Source: Sipunculus nudus (Eukaryota; Annelida; Sipuncula; Golfingiida; Sipunculidae). Taken from it: a stretch of DNA of 64,000 nt. Made by a program: the position numbers and the translations under genes. The DNA lies in NCBI GenBank assembly GCA_026874595.1, contig CM049306.1, forward strand, positions 21,445,019 to 21,509,018. Reading direction: 5' to 3'. The notes beneath the pieces were generated by a model. That model saw nothing but the letters and a program-made list of their open reading frames with translations. It was not told where the DNA came from and did not search any database. Positions 38,116 through 49,290 of this stretch are shown piece by piece; the first letter of the stretch is position 1, and each line of letters begins with the position of its first letter.

Positions 38116-38562
38116 AGCTGCTCTCACACTTTCACGAGTAAAAAGCCGATAGGCGCCGAGTGCGGCGGCCTTCAGACTCGGTGTCACTCGGCAAAGTTTT
38201 TTCCCCGAGTTTAATTACTAATGTTTTGCAAGAGTGTGACGATGTCAGCCGAGTCATATACGAGCGCTGTACGAATGTCATACGAGGTGCGCCGAGATGC
38301 TACAGAGTTAACACCGAGTTGGACCGAGTACTGTACGACTATTGCCGATTACCATAAGAGTCTATCCGACCCTTGTAAGAGTTGTCTCGAGTAACAACGA
38401 GTTTCAAGGAATATCTAACGAGTTTACACGAGTGCCGTACGAGGTTTCTCGGACTCCTTCCGAGCTACCTACGAGAGTCCACGAGTACGAGGCAAGTCAG
38501 GCGTCGGTTCCGGGAATGTCCATATAAACTTGTCAGCAACATCTTTTTCTCAACTTATCATC

Positions 38563-39136
38563 ATGAATCGCACAGATGTTGCAACGCCCTACCTCCTGCT
38601 TCTTGGCGAATCCCTACTTTTAGCAGGTGTTGCATTTATTTACGTTACCAGGAGTGAAGAGAAAAAGAAGAAGAATCAAGTATTAAAGACGCTTCTGAGC
38701 AAGGCCTTGGCTTATTCCCAAGCCATAATATGGCCAGTACGAGAGGCTAATGGCAAAGCTGGCCAGGGAGGATTCGCCAGGTTTCAAAAACTTTCAGCGT
38801 GTGGATCCTGACCTTATTCAGGAGCTACTTAACCGTGTGGGATCGAGGATCGAGAAGTAGGACACCTTCATGCGCAAAGCCCTCGAACCAGGATTACGGC
38901 TTGCGTTGACGTTACATTACCTGGCAAAACGGGATCCTTACAAGAGTATTGAGTACGGCTTCCGCGTGTTGAACAATGCCATTTCTACTATATTCCCAGA
39001 AACTTGCGAAGCCATCATAGCGGAGTTAGCGGAGGAGGTTCTCGATTATCCAAATTTACCTGAAGAGTGGATGGTGATGAGCCTGAACTTCTCCGGGCAG
39101 TGGAACTTTCACAACACTATTGGGGCCTTGGATATA
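38563..39136 (+). pseudogene. Harbinger (HARBI1-type) transposase, N-terminal part
   Basis: A DDE nuclease that would cut and paste the element. From the ATG at 38563 the first residues include a hydrophobic run (YLLLLGESLLLAGVAFIYV), then KKKK. A +1 frameshift near 38730 leads into QYERLMAKLARED, FKNFQRVDPDLIQELL, an in-frame TAG (38858-38860), TFMRKALEPGLRLALTLHYL, then SIEYGFRVLNNAIS and WNFHNTIGALD. This is the order of HARBI1-type proteins up to the GALD motif, whose Asp (39131-39133) is the first catalytic residue. The second Asp and the Glu are gone: the next bases are the ACTCGG array. The piece is dead and cannot act as a transposase. Myb-like partner not found. Confidence 0.8.
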
Positions 39137-39444
39137 ACTCGACATACACTCGGCACTACTCCTTGGGCAATCGGACTTAATCGTCGGAGCTCGGTTTAAC
39201 TCTTACTGAGCTCGGCTCAATAAGACGTTAACTCGCAGGAAACTCGTACTCATGTCGGCTTCAATTCATACGCAACTCCGAAATACTCGGTGTGACTCGG
39301 GACCTAACGGGCGTTACTCGGCTGAGCTCGGGATAACTCGGCTTTTTATTCGAGACCGCGAGCAACGCCGATCTGTGCCGAGTGAGTCCCGAGTGACTCC
39401 GAGCTCCATCCGAGGGCCCCACGAATCACGTCGATCTCTTAACT

Positions 39445-39484
39445 CGGAATGAAATTTTTGAACATGTTCAAAAATTTTATTCCG
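39445..39484. repeat. 40-bp near-perfect palindrome
   Basis: Centred on GAACATGTTC. 19 of 20 base pairs match, the exception being 39451 with 39478. It lies within the right subterminal array of the Harbinger element. Confidence 0.92.
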
Positions 39485-39628
39485 GGCTCCACGAGCTCAC
39501 TGAATGACACCGACTTGTGCAGAGTTTTCACGAGCATGAAGCCGAGTGTATCCCGATTTCTGACCGAGTAATCCCGAGTTCCAACTCAGAATTACTCGGC
39601 CTCAAACTCTGAAGGTATGAGAGCTGCT

Positions 39629-40186
39629 TGAGAAGCGACCTTGGCATTCGTCAACTCTGAGTTCGGCCCGGCGGTACTGGGGTGGTGGCGGCGGCGCGAT
39701 AGAAAATAAATGCAGCTTAAATCCAGACAACGTTCATCATTTCTTTGCAAGAAATTATGCGACGGCATGTAGTATTTAGAATTTAACCTCTTTAGAAATG
39801 TTTAAACGCACACACTGGATGACACCATTCTCGTCATGGTTTCAAATCCGATATATATTCGCGAAAATGAAATCCTCGTGAATAAGACGCATGAAAACAT
39901 GTGAGCAGCGACGTATGGTGTCCGCGATGGCGTACATGATGTATATACAAATTATAAGCTAAGTGGTTTTAATAATAACGTATTTGTGCTCGCTTAGTGA
40001 AATCATTGAAAATTGTTGCAGAAAATAATTGATAATAGCAGAAAAGTTGATCTCAACAACAAAGCCAACCACAGTATCAGCAGAAAAAAATTCTTCCGAC
40101 TGTCCTATAGTGGGCGCTTCAGGTTCATTGATATAACAGATATATCATATTCTCAGCCACACCATACTATTGAGGCTAATTGGGTT
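39629..40186. other. Unannotated stretch
   Basis: GGCGGTACTGGGGTGGTGGCGG at about 39670 is a short GC-rich patch. Nothing else recognised. Confidence 0.5.
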
Positions 40187-40411
40187 GCATGTGTTATCAC
40201 GGTAAAGAAAATGTAAAGAGACGAGTTAGGGTAGACTGGCTCAGTCGATGCAACGGTTAAAACATAATTCCTAGCTCCTACTAACAGAGCTTATCAAGCT
40301 GCATGTGTTATCACGGTAAAGAAAATGTAAAGAGAGGAGTTAGGGTAGACTGGCTCAGTCGATGCAATGATTAAAACATAATTCCTCCCACTAATAGAGC
40401 CGTCAAACTTA
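40187..40411 (+). repeat. Tandem duplication, 114-bp period
   Basis: GCATGTGTTATCACGGTAAA begins copies at 40187 and 40301. The copies are nearly identical through GAGTTAGGGTAGACTGGCTC and AAAACATAATTCCT, differing by a few bases and a small indel, so the event is recent. Confidence 0.93.
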
Positions 40412-40934
40412 TGTTGCTGTGTCGCTAAGCTTAGAGCAGGTACTTCCACCTCGTTGCAAATGATATAACTAAAGAACAGCTCTCTAGCCGACAATCAGTA
40501 CATGGATTCATATTTACCTAAGCATTATAGTAATAAAAATACATACTTAAGCCCTGGCAGGGCTGGAGTTAAGATGAATCTGCTTTATAAACCATTAAAA
40601 ATAAAACTGTTTGAGCACAAGCAATCTCCATAAATAAATTCCATATATAAACTGTTTACGTAACGTAAAATATGCGATTATTTAAAAAAAAACTTAACTT
40701 CCAATGGACACGTCCACTGCACGGTACATACCAGTATCCCGAACTCGTTAATGATTCATATTGTGTGTAAGCTTTTTCAGTATATAACCCGGGTGTTAAG
40801 AAAAGAATCAGAACATTTCATGATCACCAACAGACATTATTATCAGTTGATGTTATATGAAAGAGATTGGCCATATGCAATCTATAGAGACTATAGAGGG
40901 AAAAGACTTTTGGATAAGACATGGCTATTTCAGT

Positions 40935-41773
40935 TATTACGAAACCTAAAACAATAGATCACCTAGTCGTGACGAGCATAAATTTTGTTACAAAGATAAA
41001 TAAAATCAGACCCTGTAACACTAGGCAGCGTAAAATGCAAAAGGGAATGAATAAAGAAGTCAGTGTTTTTTTTAACACATAATTTTAATTTATTCTTTAA
41101 ACAACCCTAATATTACAATACACAAAATCAATACAATTACACAGTATAACAACAGTATAAAGTAAATCAGTACAATTACACAGTATAATAAATAAAGTGT
41201 ACATTACCAGTGTGTCCGGATCCTAGGATTTTCTGGATACCATCACCGTCACAGCTCAACAAGTCCTTTAAAACATATAATCCAGATGAACAGTTCACGT
41301 AAATTTTCTCAGAGAATAATAGTCCAATTTTATTCTGAAATCAATCTGTTGTAATCCAAAAGTGAAGTTCTGGTAATAGTCCCAAAGGCAACCTGAAGAC
41401 TATATAAAATCCATTACAAATTTCGAAGAAAATCTATAAATTCTGCAATTATCGTCCACAAACTGACTCACACTCTTCCGTGTCCGCTGGAATTTTTCTC
41501 TCTCCCCCTTCGGCTCTAAACACAGCCCCTTTTTATAACTTTTTACCTCAAGCCCTCAAACTTTCAACTTTCACGAACAATCTTAAGAACACAACAAGAC
41601 ACACGCGCTCATAGAGCGCGAACAGCCAAGAAAATTCCAGATTAGCACGAACGTGTCTTTACACGCCAGGTCAACCAGTACGGATTACACCGAGCGCTGT
41701 GTCTCTACACGCCATGGCAGCGCCCAGGGCTAGAGGCTAACACGAATCACAATGTCAACAGACACCTGTAACA
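40935..41773 (-). mobile_element. Solo LTR, copy D
   Basis: On the minus strand it runs TGTTACAGGTGTCTG to GGTTTCGTAATA, with the right-hand CA mutated to TA. CAGT flanks both sides (40931-40934 and 41774-41777), a 4-bp target duplication. A TATAAAAAG box lies near 41533-41541 and AATAAA (minus) near 41090. It is a distinct U3 subtype, with GCGCTCTATGAGCGCG, which also supplies the first half of copy C and resembles the 5' LTR fragment at 45309. No internal coding sequence. Confidence 0.88.
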
Positions 41774-44700
41774 CAGTACACATGTAACAAATATACCGAG
41801 ATCCATACAATTAAAAATATAAAGAAAAAAATAATTGAAACTTTTGATGAAAACTTAAAAAAATCAATCGATTTTTGTCTAAATTTTAACTCCCGAGGAA
41901 TTAATCTGTTGATGGAAGCAGCTCCGACAGTAGGTGCAAGAACAATTATATTCTTAGTTGGATTATAATTATTCACAGTACATGACTTGTTCCAAAATTG
42001 GAATACCGCATTTGAATGTAGATTCGTGAGTTTTTTTTTTGTTTTTTTTGGGGGGGGGGGGGGGCAATGAGATATGCCGTCCCGGGGCCAGGGAGGGATC
42101 CCGACGCCGCTGGCCTACTGCATCTCGACCCCGATAGGTTGGCCAATATGTTGTTTATCTAAGTTAATCGAAGATATACTTGAAAAAATATAAATATAAT
42201 CTAATAAAAATCTGAAACCCAATGCATTTTCAGCTGAGTATTACAAAAGCATCTCAGTCAGCGCAGTACGGTTTGCAGAACAGAGTCAGTCCGCCTTTGC
42301 TTAAACATACATTGTTAATATTTCAGTAATGTTGATGTCAGTTTAGTGGGCTGTAACATGTCTGAAATTATTGTTTTCGCAAAAAAACCTTGCTCATTTA
42401 GCTATTTGGTTGGGCGGTAAGAAAATTAAGTATGGGTGGTTACAATCTGTTTAAGATGTCACATTAGCTTTCCTCTAATTTTTCATTAAATACCTATGGT
42501 ATTTAGTTATTAATCAGCAAACATTTATACAGGGTGTCATAATGAGGCATGGTCGTATCTTTCATAAGGCCCTGTTTAAAATGGTAACATTTAAAATAAC
42601 ATTTCAAAATATGAAATGAGTAAAAGTGAGTACATGCGTGCACCAATGTAACGAATCATATGTACAATATCAGATTATTTAAAAAGAAATTCTTAATGTC
42701 ACATGTCTGCTAGTAGTCCTCTTAAAACCAAGTGCTTGGGGCGTTCTTAAATGTATATAAGGAAGGGGCTTCTTTAGTTTCTGTTGGTAGACTATTCTAC
42801 AAAATGGGGCCCATGGATTTGAATGAATTAATAAAAAGTCTGTCCGGGTCTTCGGTACTGAGTATTCGATTAGTATGGGAACAGCGTGACTATGTGAATT
42901 GGTCAGTCATCTATGACGCACTGAATGCAATACAAAATGCGTTCACGGAACTGCACTTTAGGAGTTATTCCGGTAAATATAATTAAGCATCTTGTAAGGG
43001 GTTCACTTAATCTCTTAAGATTTTACGGCGTACCTTCATATATCACTATAAAAAGACAGTTGGGATGTAGGACTATTCTTTGTGCGGGTATGCGCCCTAA
43101 ATGCACGAAAGACTAGGACTCATAAAGCTTTATAGATGGAAAGTTTCCTTTTTTCCTCAGACACGTACGTATATTGAACAAGCTTATTATGTCTGCAGTA
43201 ATAAAATATTCTTAAAAACAACAACGTTATATATACGCATGCACGCCGTGTTAAACATGGCTCTGTAAGCTCCATTTCTTGCCTTCTCAGATGTTGCTCA
43301 TTTCACTCCTGGGTCTCGCCTGTCACTTTTTATTAATTTCCTCAATGCCTCTACGGCGCCGCATGCGGTTCAAAAGCACGCAGATAAACCTGTCGGGATA
43401 CTGGTTATATATTAGCTCCCCTCATGTTAACACCTGATAAACATACTGTTTGATTACTTTTGTACCTGTACACACGCTCTGTATAACTGGTTTGGTGTAT
43501 ACTTCTTATGACATCCCATTTCTGCGAATCGTAAAATTTGATACAAAATTACATGTTTTCCTGTTCATCTTCACAGAAAGAATAACATGTATATTTCCTA
43601 TTACAAAGTCAAAAATAATTATTGATTAAAACTTAATATATTGGCATTTTAGGATTAGCATTTACTACAATATGAGTACAATTGTAGTACGATTTTTTGT
43701 TATTTCGCAAAAAGTCCTGTATTTATGGCATTTTATTAAACATTTTTCCCAGGTTCATTCTTTTTTTAAATATTTTGACCACTTGCAATTCATTTTGTAA
43801 AATTTCATCAGCTAGGTTTACGGGTAAACTCATTGAAAATTTGTGTCAAGTATTCCACAGGTCAGGCAATTCACGTGTATCGAAAAGGTTGACAAAATAT
43901 TCATGAAAATAAGACTTTTTTTAATAACCTTTGGCCAAATTGTATTCTAATTTTCGGTTGTGGAACTGGGTTAAAATAACTTTTGAAGAATTTGTTTCCA
44001 GTCTCTTCCTGTACGATTCAAAACATGTAGAAATGTAGAGAATGTCTGAAGGAATTGAAAAACAAAATCAGTTGATAGAACCACTATGTTTTTTTCTCTA
44101 AACAATCTGAAGTAATCTTATGTGACTTTGATAAAATTTTGGATGGTTTGGATATCACGATTATGTATACAACATTTAAACAAAGGTAAGTATTTATTTT
44201 GTGATTTTTGCATAAGGAAAAACATTCTGACAGTGGTAAAATTCAAATAAATGATGATCGCGGAAAGAACAATATACACGGCAGCAGGGGTTGTTTTTTT
44301 ACCGTTAACAATGGCCAGGTGTAAATGGATTGTCACAGGAACACAAACCACTCACGATCCTTTTAGAGACCCAAAAGAGAATTCAGTGGATACATATGGC
44401 AACAACCCTCTTTCATAACCATACGCTCGTGTTCATGACACATATTGCCAAACTTTACTTGATTAGCTCCAGAATATTAAATAAAAGAAAACTGATTGAA
44501 CATTTTTTTCTTTCCAGAAGTAGAAATGAGGAAATTAAAAAAAAAAAAGATTGTTATTTCAGTTGAAGAGAGATGATTAGTAACAGAGAATAGAAAATAT
44601 TTTTCGCCATCTGAATTATATGTGAGAACGTGATCTATCTTTGGAATAATAGATTTTGTAATAAACTACCAAATAATTTATGAGTCTTTAAATGAAGCAT

Positions 44701-45308
44701 CCAAGTATAGGACAAAAGACAATAACATACTGTTCTGTGGAGGATTATAATTCTCAGCATTAGCCGCAAGACAATAGAGTGAAAAGAACAGAAGATATTT
44801 TAATCATAACTAACATAAATACCAATCAGCCGATATTGTTACCCTCTACATAATAATGAAGAAACATTTTTCAGAAATTGTGCTTTCAGGGATTTGTGGG
44901 AATCATTAGCTGTCCAAATCAGAGACGATAAATTACCCTGCAAAGATTCCTATTACAACCAATAAAGAGATAAGGAGGTAAACATTATTTTGGTTTGGAA
45001 TACATATTATAAACAATTCTGTGATCCCGTAATCGTAAATATATTCAGATGTGTAAAAGAAACAGAAATTTATATTTGTCATAATATGATTGACGCCGTT
45101 TCTGGTTTATCAGAATCATTGATGTAATCACACAAAACCAAATTTGAAGAGCTGTCAATAGGTATAAAAAACGGTAAAACCAAAATGATGGTCTAATCTT
45201 AGAAAATGAACAAGATGTTAATTTTATTGCAAAAATATCCTGCATAATATTGCCCCCTTATTGCATGATAAATGAATGATAAATTCTTAGGGTTTAAATT
45301 CATGAAAT
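41774..45308. other. Unannotated stretch of 3.5 kb
   Basis: A T run followed by 15 G lies at 42031-42064. ORFs at 42732-42986 (plus, 84 codons) and 44118-44351 (minus, 77 codons, hydrophobic) match nothing I recognise. No repeat was seen. Confidence 0.5.
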
Positions 45309-45425
45309 TGTTACAGATGTCTGTTACATGTGTTTTTGACACTTGATTTGTGTGGCGCGGGCGTGGCTCGTTGCTGTAGTAACCTCGCCTGGCCGGGTGT
45401 TGCAAGCTCGGTGTAATCCGCATTG
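45309..45425 (+). mobile_element. 5' LTR remnant
   Basis: TGTTACAGATGTCTGTTACA matches the start of copy D. CTCGGTGTAATCCG near 45408 matches its U3. The sequence then jumps to mid-gag, so most of the LTR, the PBS and the gag start are lost. Confidence 0.65.
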
Positions 45426-45439
45426 GTTGAGAAATTTAT

Positions 45440-46197
45440 ACAGAGCTCTCAGTAGAAGCTGCTGCTGACTATGACCTGGTTAAAGGGTAATCCTAAAAGG
45501 TTATGAGTAAGTTCCAGAGGCTTACCTCCAGAAATTCAGAAATTGGGAAAAGCGCCAAGAACAGACCTACGTCGAATTTGCTAGGACAAAAGAGCACTTA
45601 TGTGATCGCTGGTGTAGTTCTAAAAATGTAATGAACGATTATGACAATTTGCGCCAGTTGATTTTGCTTGAAGAATTTAAGCACTGTATTAACGCAGTTG
45701 TTAAAACTTTTCTTGATGAGAAAAGTCCTGAAACACTTTACATTGTTGCTCAGTTAGCTGATGATTATTCATTAACACACAAAATATCCTTTACTAGGAA
45801 ATCAAACCAGTCATTCACAAACAAGGATGTAAATCAGTATGGTCAAAAGAAGTTTAAACCGCAGTCACCCAGTACTAGTAGTCCTGATAGTTCAACAAAG
45901 TCCATTGCTACACCTCAGCCCACGTCCACGGTGTCAAAGTCCAACAAAGACCAGTCATTTGCGAAGAAAATCTGTAATTACTGCAAGAAGGAAGGTCATC
46001 TAATATCTGACTGCTGGAAACTTGTGAATAAACCAAATAGCAAACCTTCTGGTTTTGATTCAAAATCGATGCATAGCATAGTACAAGAGCCAGGCTCTTT
46101 TCATGTAAATAAGTGGTACAACTCCTTTATTGACTCTAATAAAGGGTTGATGCTACGGAGGCCCACGTGCCGTCTGAATCCAAAGAAGAATCCGTAG
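45440..46197 (+). pseudogene. Retrotransposon gag with CCHC knuckle
   Basis: Structural protein that would form the particle and bind RNA. The first part, in shifted frames with an in-frame TAA near 45508, contains GYE-VPEAYLQKF and FRNWEKRQEQTYVEFARTK, typical of the SCAN-like capsid region of these elements. The longest open piece (45631-46197, 188 codons) begins inside the capsid region. A basic, Ser/Pro/Thr-rich linker follows, then a zinc knuckle CNYCKKEGHLISDC (CX2CX4HX4C) at 45973-46014. The N-terminal capsid half is deleted. 46200-46450 continues as a broken tail with repeated DSCEE-type acidic units. Confidence 0.75.
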
Positions 46198-46509
46198 CTT
46201 GCGGGGTAAATACCTCAGTTGATTCCTGCTAGGAATTTAATAAGGCTAGGTCCTTTCAAGACTCCTGTGAGGAGTATTCTCTAAATAAGGCTAAGTACAT
46301 TTATGACTCTTGCGAGAGTATTTCAAATGAGGCCAGGCCCTCTTATGACAAACAGAAGTTTGTTTCTGCTGAGGAAAATTCCTCTGTTGACTCCCATGAG
46401 GAGTTTGATTGTAATCAGAATGCAGATTCCTTTAAAGACTCTGAAAAGAGTCTATGACTGACACTGTCAATGTCAGTTCTTTGTTTGACGAAGCAGAGTT
46501 AGTAGATTC

Positions 46510-46900
46510 CTCTCCTGACTCTGAAATGGAGTTATTTGAGCCATTCATACATGATGGTTTTGATCACTTTCAAGTGATTTTTTTCAGACTGTACCCCTAT
46601 AAGAATTTTGAGGGACACTCTCAGGCCAGATTCTCACGTTGGCAAACACTTTGCCATTTTATAATAGGTCCTTTACTGGTGCACATGCACTTGTTAATGG
46701 TGTGAAGCACACTTCAGTTCAGCTTCACAGTATACTTTTAAAGTCAGATTTGATTTCTGGGAATATTACTGTGGGCATTAGAACTACTTTACCTTCTAAG
46801 GAAATTCAGTTGCTACTAGGCAATGATGTTGCAGGTGACAGGGTAAAGCCTGTACCAATAGTGACAGAAAAGCCGTCACTTGATCAGGACACTAATCCGG
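46510..46900 (+). pseudogene. Retrotransposon aspartic protease
   Basis: Would cleave the gag-pol polyprotein. FEPFIHDGF (46529-46555), IRILRDT (46599-46619) and, in another frame, HALVNGVK, LLKSDLISG, VGIRTTLPSKE and LLGNDVAGDRV (up to about 46845) fit the order of proteases from this group. The catalytic DTG motif reads D-T-L (46614-46622), and a frameshift follows before 46639. It would be inactive even if in frame. Downstream the frame stays open to 47217 and leads into integrase. Confidence 0.7.
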
Positions 46901-47029
46901 AAAGTCAAGAAATTCCGTGTTTGTATCCTTCATGTGCTGTAACTAAATCTATGACCAAGAAAAACACACATGAGGAAAATGGTCCAGATAATAACACTCT
47001 GGGAGCCACTAGTGACTCGTCTAACGCCT

Positions 47030-48187
47030 CGCCCGTACAGGATGCAGCATTTTCAAGGTCAGAGCTTATCGCGGAACAGCATAAATGGCGACCATCTGAT
47101 GTATGCGCTGATGATGAGTGGGCCATCAAACATGAAATAGTAATGCCCAAAAGCTTTCGCAATGAAATTCTAAGCATGGCACATGCGGCTCCTTTAGGCA
47201 TTAATAAAACTTTTTAGAAAGTTAGTACACACTTCTATTGGCCTAACCTCAGGAAAGATGTTGTACAATATTGTAAATCATGCCATACATACCAGATGGT
47301 AGGCAAGCCCAATCAGAATCCTCCTAAGGCCCCACTTATGCCTATTCATGCTTTCGAGGAACTATTCAGTAGGATTATTGTTGATTATGTTGGACCACTG
47401 CCAAAATCTAAATCTGGACATGAATACTTGCTGACAATTATGTGCGCATCTACCAGGTTCCCTGAGGCAATACCATTGCGCAAAATTAATGCCAACAGTG
47501 TTGTCAAAGCTCTGACCAAGTTTATTTACAACGTTTGGATTACCAAAATCCGTCAGGTCTGACCAAGGGTCTAATTTTATGTCTGGCTTATTCCAGCGAG
47601 TTAGGTATAAAACAGTACAGCTCTTCGCCATACCACCATGGAAGTCAGGGCGCCCTCGAGCGTTTTCACCAGACATTAAAAAACATGATTAGGACCTATT
47701 GCTGTGACACACAGAAAGACTGGGATGAAGGAATCCACCTATAGCTGTTTGCTCTCAGAGAATCCTTTCAAGATTCCTTGAATTTCAGTTCCTATGAACA
47801 AGTTTTTGGACACTCAGTTCGAAGTCCATTAAAACTGCTTTAAGAAAAACTCTTGTGTGAAAATCCTGATTCTCTTAGTTTACTGCAGTATGTCTCAGAC
47901 TTTTGCACTAAACTACACAATGTTTGTGAGATTGCAAAGTCAAATCTAAAATCTGCACAAAGTAAAATGAAAAGAAAGTATGCCAAGCACAGTGTAAGTA
48001 GGACGTTTGAGCCTGGTGAAAAGGTCCTTGATTAACTTCCCATTCCTGGCAGACTTCTGCAAGCTAGGTATTTTGGTCCTTAGATTGTTGACAAGAAAGT
48101 CAGTGATTTAAATTACATACTGTTGACACCAGATAGGCTTAAGAAGAAACAACTGTGTCATGTTAACATGTTTTAACCATATTATGA
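47030..48187 (+). pseudogene. Retrotransposon integrase
   Basis: Would insert the cDNA into the host chromosome. An upstream segment has KWRPSDVCADDEW. The N-terminal zinc-binding domain is damaged (AHAAPLGINKTF lacks the usual GH), a TAG at 47215-47217 interrupts it, and CKSCH survives. The DDE core has Asp in IIVDYVG (47383-47385), Asp in RSDQGSNF (47561-47563) after a frameshift, and Glu in GALERFHQ (47658-47660). All three catalytic residues are present across frames. The C-terminal part reads YFGP-IVDKK, YILLTPDRLKK and CHVNM, a GPY/F-type module with a stop at the aromatic position. It lies upstream of RT. Confidence 0.8.
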
Positions 48188-48189
48188 CA

Positions 48190-48330
48190 GAAATAGCGCA
48201 TCAGATGTTGTACATAATGTTACTGCTGTAAATTGTTTAAACACTGACCTGACCCAGTTAAAGTAGATACTGATTGTAAGTGTGATGTAGACATTCAGTG
48301 TCGAGCAGTGCCACTAAAAATCTATGACGT
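48190..48330. other. Spacer between integrase and RT
   Basis: About 140 bp linking the end of integrase to RT. No LTR or terminal motif is present, so the order is not explained by a junction of two elements here. Confidence 0.55.
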
Positions 48331-49290
48331 GCTTAACAACCTGGATGCCAAATTATCCCACCTTACCGCACATCAACAACAAGACCTCAAGAACCTGCTG
48401 CGGAATTATGAACATTTCTTTAGTGACATTCCAACGCGAACAAGCATGTTGAACCATGACGTCGATGTTGGCGAGGCAAGCGCAGTCAAGCAGCATCCGT
48501 ATAGACTGAATCCAGTTATCTACAGGATGAGATTCAATATTTGCTGGACAATGATTTTATTGAACCGAGTAACAGTAACTGTAGTTCACCATGTATTCTT
48601 GTGCCAAAACCTGATGGAAGTTACCGTATGTGCACAGATGATCGAAAACTGAACTCTGTCACCAAGACTAACACTTTCCCGATTCCGAGGATTGATGATT
48701 GTATTGATAGAGTCGGTAGCTCCAGATACGGCTCCAAGTTTGATTTGTTAAAAGGATTCTGGCAAGATCAGCTAACAGAACGAGCGAAAGAAGTGTCCGC
48801 ATTTGTGACGCCTTAAGGACTGTACCAGTATAAAGTTATGCCGTTTGGCATGAAAAACTCGCCAGCCACGTTCCAGCGCCTTAAGGACTGTACCAGTATA
48901 AAGTTATGCCGTTTGGCATGAAAAACTCGCCAGCCATGTGGTTGTCAAGGACATTCAGGACTGCGACGCATATATTGATGACCGCAACGTGTACAGCGAC
49001 ACCTGGGAGAAACATCTGCAAATTCTTCGCGACCTCTTCGAAAGACTCAGTGAAGCACGTCTTATCGTCAACTTAGTTAAATCTGAGTTTTGTCATGCAC
49101 AAGTAACAATTTTGGGTCATCTTGTAGGGCAGGGTCAGGTAAAACCTGTTGATGCTAAGATAAGTGCTATTTCTGCATTTCCTAGACCAGAGAACAAAAA
49201 GCAAATAATGCGTTTCTTGGTATGGTTGGATACTACAGGAAGTTTTGTCCAAATTTTTCTGCTGTAGCTGAACCTTTGACTAATGTGTTG
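48330..49290 (+). pseudogene. Retrotransposon reverse transcriptase
   Basis: Copies the RNA to DNA. HLTAHQQQDLKNLLRNY and HPYRLNP open the domain. After a frameshift near 48525 come NCSSPCILVPKPDGSYRMC (48562-48625), KFDLLKGFW with the first catalytic Asp (48742-48744), a stop at 48814-48816, VMPFGMKNSPATF, and AYIDD with the catalytic pair (48977-48982), then FLVWLD with a frameshift near 49218. A tandem duplication (48810-48868 copied at 48878-48936, offset 68 bp) shifts the frame between the PFGMKNSPATF and YIDD motifs. The domain is dead. Confidence 0.82.
48810..48936 (+). repeat. Tandem duplication within RT, 68-bp offset
   Basis: 59 bases beginning GCCTTAAGGACTGTACCAGT occur at 48810 and again at 48878, without mismatch to the end of the block. 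The identity implies a recent event. Confidence 0.95.

Larger units (their letters stand above)
38116..39628 (+). mobile_element. PIF/Harbinger element, internally deleted
   Basis: The ends AGCTGCTCTCACAC (38116-38129) and, inverted, AGCAGCTCTCATAC (39615-39628) match at 12 of 14 positions. TTA precedes the left end and TGA follows the right, so a TTA duplication may have mutated. Between them lie a Harbinger transposase N-terminal part (38563-39136) and, on each side, dense subterminal motifs: CGAGT or CCGAG repeats at 38150-38500 and ACTCGG or CTCGG repeats at 39140-39610. These are mostly inverted relative to each other, as binding arrays would be. Coding sequence stops at the first catalytic Asp, where the right array begins. 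Confidence 0.8.

Noticed and set aside
42732-42986. 84-codon plus-strand ORF as a host exon
   Set aside because: Reasonable composition, but no recognised family, splice signals or supporting neighbour.
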